Below are positions 50,746-59,758 of a stretch of 64,000 bases of DNA, in pieces. Under the pieces are notes generated by a model. It saw only the letters and a program-made list of their open reading frames with translations. It made no database searches and was not told where the DNA came from. Position 1 is the first letter of the stretch. Every line of letters begins with the position of its first letter. This DNA is from UBA6059 sp965227155 (GTDB lineage: Bacteria; Bacteroidota; Bacteroidia; Cytophagales; Cyclobacteriaceae). A program made the translations under genes and the position numbers. The stretch spans positions 682,001-746,000 of the forward strand of contig OZ245731.1 in the NCBI GenBank assembly GCA_965227155.1, given 5' to 3'.

Positions 50746-53085
50746 TTAGTTGACATTTGAACCGATATCTCCCTGGGCCACAATGGTAGCCAGGTCATCG
50801 GCACTAAGGTGAACATTTACGTATCCATCGTATACAAGCACATCATCATAACCAAATGCAGTCCCATCATCCAGAGCAGCTACATTTGACATGCTCATAC
50901 CGGTATCGCCATTTACGGTTGTGAAAGTATAGGCAATACCACCGCCTTCAGCAGCGCTATTCATGTGAATATGGGCAGGATGTTCACCTCCTGCAGGTGT
51001 ATTGACCAGGCTTATGGTTGCCAAAGCCTCTCCATTCACACGCTCCTGAAAGGTAACCTCACCGTTGATGCCGGCCACAGCAACTTCCGATAGCGGATAA
51101 GCGATAGACGTACCGGTCAAGTCATTTTGACCAATATCACCCTGAGCTACAATAGTAGCTAGGTCATCAGCACTCAAATGCACATTGATGTAGCCATCGA
51201 AGGTTAATACATCTGCATAGCCAAAGGCAGTTCCATCATCCAATACTGCGACGTTAGTCACACTCATGCCGGTTGTACCATCCACTGGTGCAAAAGTGAA
51301 AGCAATACCACCACCTTCTACGGCTGTGTTGACATGTATGTGTGCAGGATGCTCTCCACCATCAGGTGTGCCAGTCAACATGAGTGTGGCAAGAGCTTCA
51401 CCGTTTACTCGCTCTTCAAAAGTCGCCGTACCGCTAATACCGGCTATTGCACTTTCTCCAAGGTCATATTCTATCATTTCTCCTGTGAGCTCATTTTGAC
51501 CAATGTCACCCTGAGCTACAATGGTACCCAATTCATCAGCACTAAGATGCACATTGATGTAGCCATCATAAGATTGCACTTCTGCAAAGCCAAAGTCTGA
51601 GCCATCATCAAGGGATGCCACATTTGTAATACTCATACCAGTATTACCATCCACAGGGCTGAAAGTAAATGCAATACCTCCACCTTCAGCAGCAGTATTC
51701 ATATGGATATGTGCCGGATGCACTCCATCGGCGGGCGTGCCTTCCAACATAATGGTGGCCAGTGCCTCACCATTTATTCTTTCGGCAAATGTGGCCGTAC
51801 CACTTATACCGGGCACAGCTTTCTCTGATAAGGTATAAACAACTGTTTCACCAGACAATTCATTCTGTCCAATATCACCCTGGGCTACGATGGTAGCCAG
51901 GTCATCAGCACTGAGATGCACATTTACGTAACCATCATAAGCCAGTACATCATCATAGCCAAAAGCAGTTCCGTCATCCAGTGCAGCTACATTAGTCACA
52001 CTAGTACCTGTAGCACCAACTACCGGATTGAAGCTAAAGGCGATACCTCCACCTTCAGCGGCAGTATTCATGTGGATGTGCGCCGGATGTTCACCGTCTG
52101 CCGGTGTGTTTTCCAGTGCAATGGTAGCAAGCGCTTCACCATTCACCCGCTCGGCAAAAGTTACCGAACCGTTAATGCCGTCTACTGCTCTTTCTTGCAG
52201 GTTGTAAATTTTGGTGGTTCCTGTAAGTTCATTTTGACCAATATCGCCTTGCGCAACTATAGTTGCCAGGTCATCAGCACTTAAATGCACATTTACATAA
52301 CCATCAAAGCCTAGTACATCACTGTATACAAAAGGACTGCCATCGTCCAATTCGGCTACATGCGTACGGCTGATGCCGGTATTGCCATCCACTGGATTAA
52401 ATGAAAATGCAATGCCACCGCCTTCAGCAGCAGTATTTAAGTGTATATGTGCAGGGTGCATCCCATCGGCTGGTGTATTTTCCAGCATTATGGTTGCTAA
52501 CCCTTCACCGGATAATCGCTCTTCAAAAACTACCTGTCCGGAAATGCCTTCAATTGCTCTTTCATTAAGGGTGTAGGCCTTACTGTTTCCAGTAAGTTCG
52601 TTTTGTCCAATATCACCTTGCGCCACTACCGAGAGATCCGTCTCACTTAGGTGCACATTGATATAGCCATCAAAATCCAAAAGCTGTTCGTAAGTTATAT
52701 CTACACCCATATCAGTGGTGCTGATTAATGTTTCGCTAATGCCTGTGGCAGGATCGACAGGTGCCAAAGAAATTACAATATCTCCACCCTCAGCGGCACT
52801 ATTGGCATGGATGTGGGCGGGATGAGGTACATCTCCACTGGTACCACTAAGATTTAGGGCAACCGTCACGCTATTGTCTTCATTCTCTACGAAGGTTGCA
52901 ACTCCAGATACGCCCGAGCCACCTCTTTCTTCCAATGTGTACACTTTTTCAGTTCCTGTTGGATCAGGGAAATCAATAATATCATCGTCATCATCATCTC
53001 CACAGGCCACAAAGCCTATTAGGCCGACCATGGATAATCCAAACAAAATCGTTTTGTACAAATTAATCTTTCGTCTCATATTCAT
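50746..53085 (-). CDS. Surface lipoprotein with six tandem CHRD domains
   Basis: 779 residues. A signal ends in the lipobox FVAC (C28) and is followed by GDDDDDD, the acidic context of Bacteroidota lipoproteins exported to the cell surface. Six CHRD domains of about 122 residues follow, each with the core HPAHIHxNTAAEGGGI and DGYxNVHLSADDLATIVAQGDIGQN (first unit: PHPAHIHANSAAEGGDI, more diverged). The repeats are near-identical in amino acids and similar in DNA (period 366-369 bp), implying recent duplication. CHRD is a beta-fold domain first seen in chordin; bacterial function unknown. The paired His (HPAHIH) suggest metal binding. Followed by a terminator; no partner genes. Confidence 0.88.
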   Translation of the reverse strand: MNMRRKINLYKTILFGLSMVGLIGFVACGDDDDDDIIDFPDPTGTEKVYTLEERGGSGVSGVATFVENEDNSVTVALNLSGTSGDVPHPAHIHANSAAEGGDIVISLAPVDPATGISETLISTTDMGVDITYEQLLDFDGYINVHLSETDLSVVAQGDIGQNELTGNSKAYTLNERAIEGISGQVVFEERLSGEGLATIMLENTPADGMHPAHIHLNTAAEGGGIAFSFNPVDGNTGISRTHVAELDDGSPFVYSDVLGFDGYVNVHLSADDLATIVAQGDIGQNELTGTTKIYNLQERAVDGINGSVTFAERVNGEALATIALENTPADGEHPAHIHMNTAAEGGGIAFSFNPVVGATGTSVTNVAALDDGTAFGYDDVLAYDGYVNVHLSADDLATIVAQGDIGQNELSGETVVYTLSEKAVPGISGTATFAERINGEALATIMLEGTPADGVHPAHIHMNTAAEGGGIAFTFSPVDGNTGMSITNVASLDDGSDFGFAEVQSYDGYINVHLSADELGTIVAQGDIGQNELTGEMIEYDLGESAIAGISGTATFEERVNGEALATLMLTGTPDGGEHPAHIHVNTAVEGGGIAFTFAPVDGTTGMSVTNVAVLDDGTAFGYADVLTFDGYINVHLSADDLATIVAQGDIGQNDLTGTSIAYPLSEVAVAGINGEVTFQERVNGEALATISLVNTPAGGEHPAHIHMNSAAEGGGIAYTFTTVNGDTGMSMSNVAALDDGTAFGYDDVLVYDGYVNVHLSADDLATIVAQGDIGSNVN
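50770..52960. repeat. Tandem DNA repeats encoding CHRD units
   Basis: About six direct repeats of 366-369 bp within the lipoprotein gene; the segment encoding HPAHIH recurs near 50970, 51335, 51705, 52075, 52440 and 52810. The five downstream units are most alike, the first most diverged. Prone to recombination or assembly collapse. Confidence 0.8.
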
Positions 53086-53357
53086 TCATTTTTGTTTTGT
53101 ACTACATACGATTTAAGCGAATGATTTGGATTTATGTTTTAGATAATAGATAGAAATTTTTTAACTATTTGTAGTTAATGGATTAAAAAATAACTTCTAT
53201 GCCAATTTAATAGTGTTTTATTAATTATTGGCCATTTTCATTATTTGCATATTTTGTGTCCATTTTTAACATTTTATTATTGAACAATGCTTATAATTAG
53301 AAAAATGGGTACACGTAGATTGTCTAATTTTGAATCTCTAAAATCAGACACGCTATT

Positions 53358-54575
53358 TTGAAAATAATTATAGTGGGAGGTGGTGCAGCGGGGATATTTA
53401 CTGCCCTAAATGTAGCAGATCGTATGCCATCAGCCGAAATTACGGTGCTGGAGAAGTCTTCCAAGCTTTTGAGTAAGGTTAAAGTTTCCGGTGGGGGACG
53501 ATGCAATGTAACCAATGGCCGCACCAAAGCAGCAGAATTGATCCACTTCTACCCGCGTGGCCACAAGAAGCTCTATGCCATGCTCAATGAATTTTCACCG
53601 GAGCATATGCAATCGTGGCTACAGCACCGTGGAGTTGCCACCAAAACAGAAGAGGACCTAAGGGTATTTCCTACTACCGACAACTCCCAAACCATCATCG
53701 ATTGCTTTTTGGGCGAAGCGCGCCGCCTGGGTGTCAGGATTGTGACCAAAGCGGCAGTGCATGACATTATACCTCAAGGGCCCCGCTACAGGGTGCTTAC
53801 TGACCAGGCCGGCTATGATGCAGACAAAATAGTGATTGCCACCGGCAGTAGTGTCTCTGCGTGGAAGATGCTGGAAAAGTTGAAGCTCAAAATGGTGCCG
53901 CCCGTACCTTCCCTCTTTACCTTTAATATTACAGATCACCGGCTGGCCGATCTACCCGGGGTGAGTTTCCCGGAAGTAGGGGTGAAAGTTGCTGGCATTA
54001 AAAAGCTGGAAGATGCCGGGCCGCTGCTCATTACGCACTGGGGCCTTAGTGGACCGGCCATATTGAAACTTTCCAGCTGGGGCGCCCACGAGCTGCACAA
54101 GCTTGATTATCAATTTACCCTGATGGTGAATTTCCTGCACCCAAAAAAACCGGAACAGGTCAAAAAAGAGCTTTTAGATTATGCTAAAATGCATCCTAAA
54201 AGAAGTGTGTTGAAATATCCTTTGTGGGATATTCCGAGGCGATTCTGGGAACGCATCACATGGGAAGCCGGCTACACTGTAGATACGTGCTTTGGCAGCA
54301 TGAGCAAGAAGCAGGTCAACAAACTGATTGAGGAACTGTGCCAGGGAAGCTATGCCGTACATGGCAAAAGCACTTTTAAAGAGGAGTTTGTTACCGCAGG
54401 CGGTATTGACCTGGGGGCACTGAACCTAAAAAACTTCGAATCCAAACAGCACAAGGGCTTATACCTGGCCGGCGAGGTAGTCAATATAGATGCATTAACC
54501 GGTGGCTTCAACTTTCAGGCCTGCTGGTCTGCCGCATGGTTGATCGCTAAGGATATTGCGGAAGGGGCTGAATGA
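53358..54575 (+). CDS. BaiN/RdsA-type (HI0933-like) FAD-dependent oxidoreductase
   Basis: 405 residues. FAD motif IIIVGGGAAGIFTALNVADRM, KVSGGGRCNVTN and the C-terminal LYLAGEVVNIDALTGGFNFQACWSAAWLIA are the signatures of the HI0933/BaiN family. The start is TTG at 53358: no ATG exists between the upstream in-frame stop (53331) and the FAD loop. Some members act as flavin-dependent reductases of steroids or other unsaturated substrates; the substrate here is unknown. A TAATTTTG box at 53325 might be the -7 element, with no clear -33. Confidence 0.86.
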   Translation: MKIIIVGGGAAGIFTALNVADRMPSAEITVLEKSSKLLSKVKVSGGGRCNVTNGRTKAAELIHFYPRGHKKLYAMLNEFSPEHMQSWLQHRGVATKTEEDLRVFPTTDNSQTIIDCFLGEARRLGVRIVTKAAVHDIIPQGPRYRVLTDQAGYDADKIVIATGSSVSAWKMLEKLKLKMVPPVPSLFTFNITDHRLADLPGVSFPEVGVKVAGIKKLEDAGPLLITHWGLSGPAILKLSSWGAHELHKLDYQFTLMVNFLHPKKPEQVKKELLDYAKMHPKRSVLKYPLWDIPRRFWERITWEAGYTVDTCFGSMSKKQVNKLIEELCQGSYAVHGKSTFKEEFVTAGGIDLGALNLKNFESKQHKGLYLAGEVVNIDALTGGFNFQACWSAAWLIAKDIAEGAE

Positions 54576-54707
54576 TGATGTGTTTGATGCGACGAAGACT
54601 ATGAATTTATGGTACTTACTCACAGCTGGATTTGTAGTAGGCATAAAATTAGGCTATAGATCTCCCATTATTACTTATCAGGCCGATTGACCAGATTTAT
54701 TTGAAGC

Positions 54708-55235
54708 CTACCTGATCGGGACAAAAACTTCTGTTTTATCCCACTGGAAATGAATGTGAAGGTCTTCATTGCGCTTATCGAAGAATATGGTAAACTGCTC
54801 CACCGGGTTAGGTAATGCCCTAGTCGGGACCACTACGCTTGCTACATCCAGATCATAATTAGGTTCGAAAGCACCCCATTGCCCCAGCTCTGAGTTGAGC
54901 ACTATTTGCCATTCGTTGATATTAGGAATGGTGTAAAGTCTGTACCTACCGGCCTCTACAGTTTTGTCGCCAAACTGAACTTCGCGACTGAAGGTAATCT
55001 CTGTGGCATCATTGGCACCTGTTCGCCAATACTCGCCATAAGGCACCAGGCCTCCAAATATCTTTCTTCCCTTCTTATAGGGTCGGCAATAACTCACTGT
55101 GATGTCCAGGTCATCTTCCTGATAGGTGACCGTATCTTCAGGACTGTGGGAGCGAGTGGTCATGATCAGATAGGCTAGATAGCCTATAAATATGATCACG
55201 GTTGCCCCTATGATCAATAATATACTCCGCTTCAT
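54708..55235 (-). CDS. DUF2911 family membrane-anchored protein
   Basis: 175 residues with an N-terminal membrane helix (ILLIIGATVIIFIGYLAYLIM). The DUF2911 core is ITVSYCRPYKKGRKIFGGLVPYGEYWRTGANDATEITFSREVQF, then ETVEAGRYRLYTIPNINEWQIVLN-like strands. This beta-rich family is common in Bacteroidota and uncharacterised. It lies 35 bp downstream of the GNAT gene on the same strand. Confidence 0.82.
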   Translation of the reverse strand: MKRSILLIIGATVIIFIGYLAYLIMTTRSHSPEDTVTYQEDDLDITVSYCRPYKKGRKIFGGLVPYGEYWRTGANDATEITFSREVQFGDKTVEAGRYRLYTIPNINEWQIVLNSELGQWGAFEPNYDLDVASVVVPTRALPNPVEQFTIFFDKRNEDLHIHFQWDKTEVFVPIR

Positions 55236-55270
55236 ATTTAACTGGTTGGTTTGTTGCTTACTCTATGATA

Positions 55271-55723
55271 TCATGGCTTCATCCATTCAAACAGCTGATA
55301 ATGATTTCCGTTCATGCCCAGTGCTTCGTACACTGCCTGCGCTTTTTTGTTGGTCAGGTCTACATACAATCGTAAGCCTGCCAAATCAGGATCATCATTT
55401 ACCATCTGCTGAAGGTGTTTGTACATATGTTTGTACACCCCTTTGGCACGATATTCTGCCTTCACATATACGGATTGTATCCACCACATGTTGCCGTTGC
55501 GCCAATCGCTCCACTCGTATGTAATCAGCAGAGAAGCAACGGGTTTACCCTCCACATAGGCAATGAAATAGCGACCTTTAGCCGGATCATCGAAGACTGC
55601 CTGCACACCCTTTTTTACGGTAGGTAAATCTAGGGTCAGGTTTTCTGTTTCCTGGGCCATCGCCACCTGAAAACTGGCAATAAGATCTCTCAAGTCAGCT
55701 GTTGCTTCTTCAACTTTTACCAT
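55271..55723 (-). CDS. GNAT family N-acetyltransferase
   Basis: 150 residues. Acetyl-CoA-binding motif A is WWIQSVYVKAEYRAKGVYKHMYKHLQQM, and motif B is LRLYVDLTNKKAQAVYEALGM. A single GNAT domain; substrate unknown. Forms a minus-strand group with DUF2911. Confidence 0.83.
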   Translation of the reverse strand: MVKVEEATADLRDLIASFQVAMAQETENLTLDLPTVKKGVQAVFDDPAKGRYFIAYVEGKPVASLLITYEWSDWRNGNMWWIQSVYVKAEYRAKGVYKHMYKHLQQMVNDDPDLAGLRLYVDLTNKKAQAVYEALGMNGNHYQLFEWMKP

Positions 55724-55777
55724 AATATCGATTCTTTTTGAGTTTTAGACTAAGGTAAAAAAAAGTGGTACTTGCTA

Positions 55778-56521
55778 TCAGTGCAGACCATATTGCTCGG
55801 CACCAACCGCTGCACCGATTATACCGGCGTTGTTTAGCATTTTGGCAGGCACCAGCTTTGCCCTTGTCTTGAGTAAATGGAGGTAATCCTCAGATTTCTT
55901 GCTAATACCTCCTCCAAGGATGATCAACTCCGGCCAGAATAAAAACTCTACCAGCTGGAGGTATTCATTGAAGCGGCTAGTCCACTCTTCCCAGCTCAGC
56001 CCTTCATTTTTCCGCACAGCATTGGAAGCATATTTTTCTGCAGAATCGCCATGCAGGGGAATATGGCCCAGCTCCGTATTGGGAACCAGTTTACCATCCC
56101 TGAAGAGCGCGGTACCAATACCAGTACCTGCGGCAATAACCATGACCGTGCCCGGCACATTTTTGCCTGCCCCAAACTGCATTTCTGCATAGCCTGCGGC
56201 ATCCACATCATTGACGATGTGCACCGGGCAGCCCGTTTTCTTTTCAATCTTTTTACCAGCATTCAACCCAATCCAGCTATCGTCGATATTACTGGCCGTC
56301 ATTACGGTTTCATTAATTATGGCTGCGGGAAAACCACATCCCACCGGCCCATGCCAGTCAAATTCCTCAATGAGCTCCTTTACCGTATTTAAAACCGCTT
56401 TTGGAGTAGCCGGCTGGGGCGTAGGAATTCTGTGCCGGTCAGTTATCAATTCCCCTTTTTTGGTATCTACAATAGCACCTTTTATGCCAGTGCCCCCGAT
56501 ATCTATGCCGAGTACCTTCAT
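55778..56521 (-). CDS. ppgK: ROK-family polyphosphate glucokinase-like kinase
   Basis: 247 residues. ROK ATP/phosphate motifs LGIDIGGTGIKGAIVDT, and VIAAGTGIGTALFRDGKLVPN; the substrate segment contains HGPVGCGFPAAI and ASNIDDSWIGLNAGKKIE. The length and sequence pattern match polyphosphate/ATP glucokinases (PPGK) more than NagC-type ROK regulators (no DNA-binding domain). Phosphorylates glucose at C6. It follows the pcrA stop by 8 bp. The choice of phosphate donor is not visible. Confidence 0.82.
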   Translation of the reverse strand: MKVLGIDIGGTGIKGAIVDTKKGELITDRHRIPTPQPATPKAVLNTVKELIEEFDWHGPVGCGFPAAIINETVMTASNIDDSWIGLNAGKKIEKKTGCPVHIVNDVDAAGYAEMQFGAGKNVPGTVMVIAAGTGIGTALFRDGKLVPNTELGHIPLHGDSAEKYASNAVRKNEGLSWEEWTSRFNEYLQLVEFLFWPELIILGGGISKKSEDYLHLLKTRAKLVPAKMLNNAGIIGAAVGAEQYGLH

Positions 56522-56529
56522 AAGTTCAT

Positions 56530-58842
56530 TTATTCTACAACTCGTAATTTAGCAAAGCTTAGTAATAAGGTCTTTTCTCCGGCTTTCTCAAAGGCCACTT
56601 TTGCCTTTCTGTTGGCCCCATTTTCATCCATATGCACCACCTTACCAAAGCCAAATTTGGGATGCTCGACTTTCATGCCTTCCGCAAGGTTTGAAGTATC
56701 TGACGGTTTAAAATCTGCCGACGGGGTATGTACCACCTGGTTGACGTATTTTTTGGCACCAGTAGATTTTACATTGGACACAAAGTTTTTGGCGAAATAA
56801 CTCTCGGATGGAGATGCAGGTGTGGTACTGCTGTATTTCTTATTGATTTTAATGAAGGAAGGATCAATATCCTCCAAAAATCGGCTGGGCTCACAGGTTT
56901 TAAGGCGGCCAAAGCGGTACCTGTTAAGCGCATATGTGAGAAAAAGTCGATTTTTTGCCCTGGTGATGGCCACATAAAACAGCCGACGCTCCTCCTCCAG
57001 GTCAGCCCTACTGCTAAGCATCATTTGTGAGGGAAATAAATCCTCCTCCAGCCCCACGATAAACACATATGGAAATTCCAGCCCTTTAGCCATGTGTATG
57101 GTCATCAGGGTAACGGCATCATCATCCGCCTTTTTATTGGTATCCTGATCCGTAAGCAGGGCAATTTCCTGCAAAAAGGAGCTTAGGTTTTTATCCTCTG
57201 TCTCGGGGTTATCTACAAACTCTTTGATCGCATTGAGCAACTCCTGTACGTTCTCGTACCTGTTGAGGCCCTCGATCGTTTTATCATCGTAAAGCTCTTT
57301 GAGCAGACCGGAGTTTTTGGCAATCTGCGATGCTGCTTCGTAAGCATCTTTTTGCTCTACTGCCAGCTTAAAGCTTTTAATGAGCGTCACAAAATTATCG
57401 ACTGCATTGGCTGAGCGACCATCCAAAAACTGTCGTACATGGCTAAGCACATTCCAAAGGTCTGTATTTTGTTCATCGGCGGTGACCACAATTTTTTCTA
57501 CTGTAGAGGGTCCTATGCCCCGCTTGGGCAGATTGATGATCCTGCGCAGTGCCTGCTCATCGTTTTGGTTTACCGCAAACCTGAGGTAGGAAAGCAAATC
57601 TTTGATTTCCTTGCGCTGGTAGAAGGACAATCCACCGATGATTTTGTATTTGATATTCATACGTCGAAGCGCCTCTTCCAAGGCTCTCGACTGACTATTG
57701 GTACGGTATAGGATTGCAAAATCGCTACTGCGTAATTGATTGTGGTTTTTAGCCTCGAAAATACTGGAAGCCACCAATTTACCCTCTTCATTGTCTGAAT
57801 TAGCCTTGATCACTTCAACAAGCTCTCCCTGATCATTGGAAGTCCACACATTTTTGGGTAGCTGTGCCTTATTTTTCAGGATGACCGAATTGGCGGCATT
57901 GACAATGGTCTGTGTAGACCTGTAATTCTGCTCGAGTTTGATGACCCTCAGGTCAGGATAATCCTTTTCAAAGTTTAGGATATTTTGAATATCAGCTCCC
58001 CGAAAAGCATAGATACTCTGGGCATCATCACCCACCACACAAATATTTTGATGGACTGCAGCCAACTTTTTGGTAATGAGGTATTGAGAAATATTGGTAT
58101 CCTGAAACTCGTCCACCAGCACATACCTAAATCGCTGCTGGTACTTGTTCAACACATCCAGATGGTCCTTAAAAAGTACGTTGGTGTTGAATAGCAGGTC
58201 ATCAAAATCCATCGCATCGGATTTGAAGCACCGTTCAGCATATGCTTTATAAATACGGCCCATCTCGGGCTTCATATTGGAAGCATCATCCGCCTGGTAG
58301 ATGGGGTTGCGCAGGTATTCTTGCCACGAAACCAGCCTGTTCTTCGCCGATGAAATCCGGTTATAAACCACATTGGGTTTGTAAACCTTGTCATCGAGTC
58401 CCATTTCCTTAACAATGGCTTTGATTAAAGACTTGGAATCATCAGTATCATAAATGGTAAAGTTGCTGGGGTAGCCAAGCCGGCTGGCCTCTGCCCTGAG
58501 CATTCGGGCAAATACAGAGTGAAAGGTTCCCATCCACAAATTGCGGGCATCACTACCAACTACCTTCTCTATCCGCTCGCGCATTTCTCGTGCCGCCTTG
58601 TTGGTAAAGGTGAGGGCCATGATAGAAAACGGATCCACCTGATGCTGATTGATCAGATGGGCTATGCGGTAGGTAAGTACCCTGGTTTTGCCGGAACCTG
58701 CACCGGCAATAATCATAGCGGGCCCTTCTGTGTTTACTACGCCTTCTTTTTGTGGGGGATTGAGTTCTTTGAGATATGCAGAATCATCAAAATTATCCAT
58801 GCTGCAATTTACAACTTGTGGCAGGAATTTACCTTTTGACAT
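56530..58842 (-). CDS. pcrA: PcrA/UvrD-family ATP-dependent DNA helicase
   Basis: 770 residues. SF1A helicase motifs: Q-motif LNPPQKEGV, Walker A IIAGAGSGKTRVLTYR, motif II VDEFQDTNISQY, GDDAQSIYAFRGA, RSTQTIVNAANSVI, TIHMAKGLEFPYVFIVGLEEDLFP, and VAITRAKNRLFLTYA. A C-terminal Tudor-like domain (VEHPKFGFGKVVHMDENGANRKAKVAF) is that of PcrA/UvrD, which binds RNA polymerase. Start ATG 58842 is given; ATG 58800 (MDNFDDSAYLKELNPPQ) is close to the family norm. Role in repair and transcription-linked unwinding. Confidence 0.92.
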   Translation of the reverse strand: MSKGKFLPQVVNCSMDNFDDSAYLKELNPPQKEGVVNTEGPAMIIAGAGSGKTRVLTYRIAHLINQHQVDPFSIMALTFTNKAAREMRERIEKVVGSDARNLWMGTFHSVFARMLRAEASRLGYPSNFTIYDTDDSKSLIKAIVKEMGLDDKVYKPNVVYNRISSAKNRLVSWQEYLRNPIYQADDASNMKPEMGRIYKAYAERCFKSDAMDFDDLLFNTNVLFKDHLDVLNKYQQRFRYVLVDEFQDTNISQYLITKKLAAVHQNICVVGDDAQSIYAFRGADIQNILNFEKDYPDLRVIKLEQNYRSTQTIVNAANSVILKNKAQLPKNVWTSNDQGELVEVIKANSDNEEGKLVASSIFEAKNHNQLRSSDFAILYRTNSQSRALEEALRRMNIKYKIIGGLSFYQRKEIKDLLSYLRFAVNQNDEQALRRIINLPKRGIGPSTVEKIVVTADEQNTDLWNVLSHVRQFLDGRSANAVDNFVTLIKSFKLAVEQKDAYEAASQIAKNSGLLKELYDDKTIEGLNRYENVQELLNAIKEFVDNPETEDKNLSSFLQEIALLTDQDTNKKADDDAVTLMTIHMAKGLEFPYVFIVGLEEDLFPSQMMLSSRADLEEERRLFYVAITRAKNRLFLTYALNRYRFGRLKTCEPSRFLEDIDPSFIKINKKYSSTTPASPSESYFAKNFVSNVKSTGAKKYVNQVVHTPSADFKPSDTSNLAEGMKVEHPKFGFGKVVHMDENGANRKAKVAFEKAGEKTLLLSFAKLRVVE

Positions 58843-59116
58843 CCTGATTTATTGAAAGCTTTTGCATCGATAAATAGGGATGCTCTCCCCTAAGCAAAAA
58901 ACTTTACCGGAATTATTTAGTGAAAGCCGATTTGATGATTATCTTGACTTTTAATGTTTAATTGAACCTTATTTGCGGTCTTTTCTATCAATGGCATTGA
59001 AGCATGAATTATTGATGGAAAGGCTGAAGTTTATAAAGGTTGACCAAATTAAGCATTACCTTTGGAATTGATTTTAAAAATCTGGTGGCACAAAAGCCCT
59101 AAAAGCGGGTGTCAAT

Positions 59117-59758
59117 ATGGAATACAACACGACAAGAGACGATTTAAAATTGAGAGAATACGGAAGAAATATTCATAAGCTCATCAAGCATATTAAGAGC
59201 ATTGAAGATAAGGAAAAACGCACGGCCTCTGCCGAAACGATGGTAGAATTGATGAAGCTTATCAATCCAAGCATGAAAGACTCTCCGGAGTATGCCCAAA
59301 AGTTGTGGGATGATCTGTACATCATGGCTGACTTTGATATTGATATCGATAGCCCTTTTCCAATGCCAGAGCCAGGCTTTGATAAAAAGCCACAGCGGCT
59401 GTCCTATCCCACCTATGATACCCGATTCAAACATTATGGCAAAAACATTGAATTGCTAATAGAAGAGGCTATCAAAAAGGAAGATCCCGAAGAAAAAAAG
59501 GCTGCTACTATATACATAGGTAAGCTGATGAAGGCCTTTTACGGATCGTGGAACAAAGAAAATATTGATCCCAGTATTATCCTTAAAAATATTGAAGACC
59601 TCAGCAAGGGTAAGCTTTCTCTGGACCTGGAAGAAGTAAGGGCCAACGAGCTTTTTGAAGGGGCTAAGATGCAAAATACCCGTGATCAAAACCCCCGCAA
59701 CAGTGGCGGTGGACGTAGAAAACCTAATCGCAAGAACTTCAAAAAAAGACGTAATTAA
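59117..59758 (+). CDS. DUF4290 family protein
   Basis: 213 residues. The N-terminal REYGRNIHKLIKHIKSIEDKEKRTASAETMVELMKLINPS and LSYPTYDTRFKHYGKNIELLIEEAI are the characteristic DUF4290 motifs of Bacteroidota; the C-terminus is disordered and basic (RDQNPRNSGGGRRKPNRKNFKKRRN). The stop overlaps murA ATG (TAATG), implying coordinate synthesis and perhaps a role in murein biosynthesis control; no function is known. Confidence 0.88.
   Translation: MEYNTTRDDLKLREYGRNIHKLIKHIKSIEDKEKRTASAETMVELMKLINPSMKDSPEYAQKLWDDLYIMADFDIDIDSPFPMPEPGFDKKPQRLSYPTYDTRFKHYGKNIELLIEEAIKKEDPEEKKAATIYIGKLMKAFYGSWNKENIDPSIILKNIEDLSKGKLSLDLEEVRANELFEGAKMQNTRDQNPRNSGGGRRKPNRKNFKKRRN

Noticed and set aside
50770..52960. 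CRISPR-like or mobile direct repeats
   Set aside because: The 366-369-bp repeats lie in one uninterrupted frame and encode CHRD domains; no spacers or short palindromic repeats.
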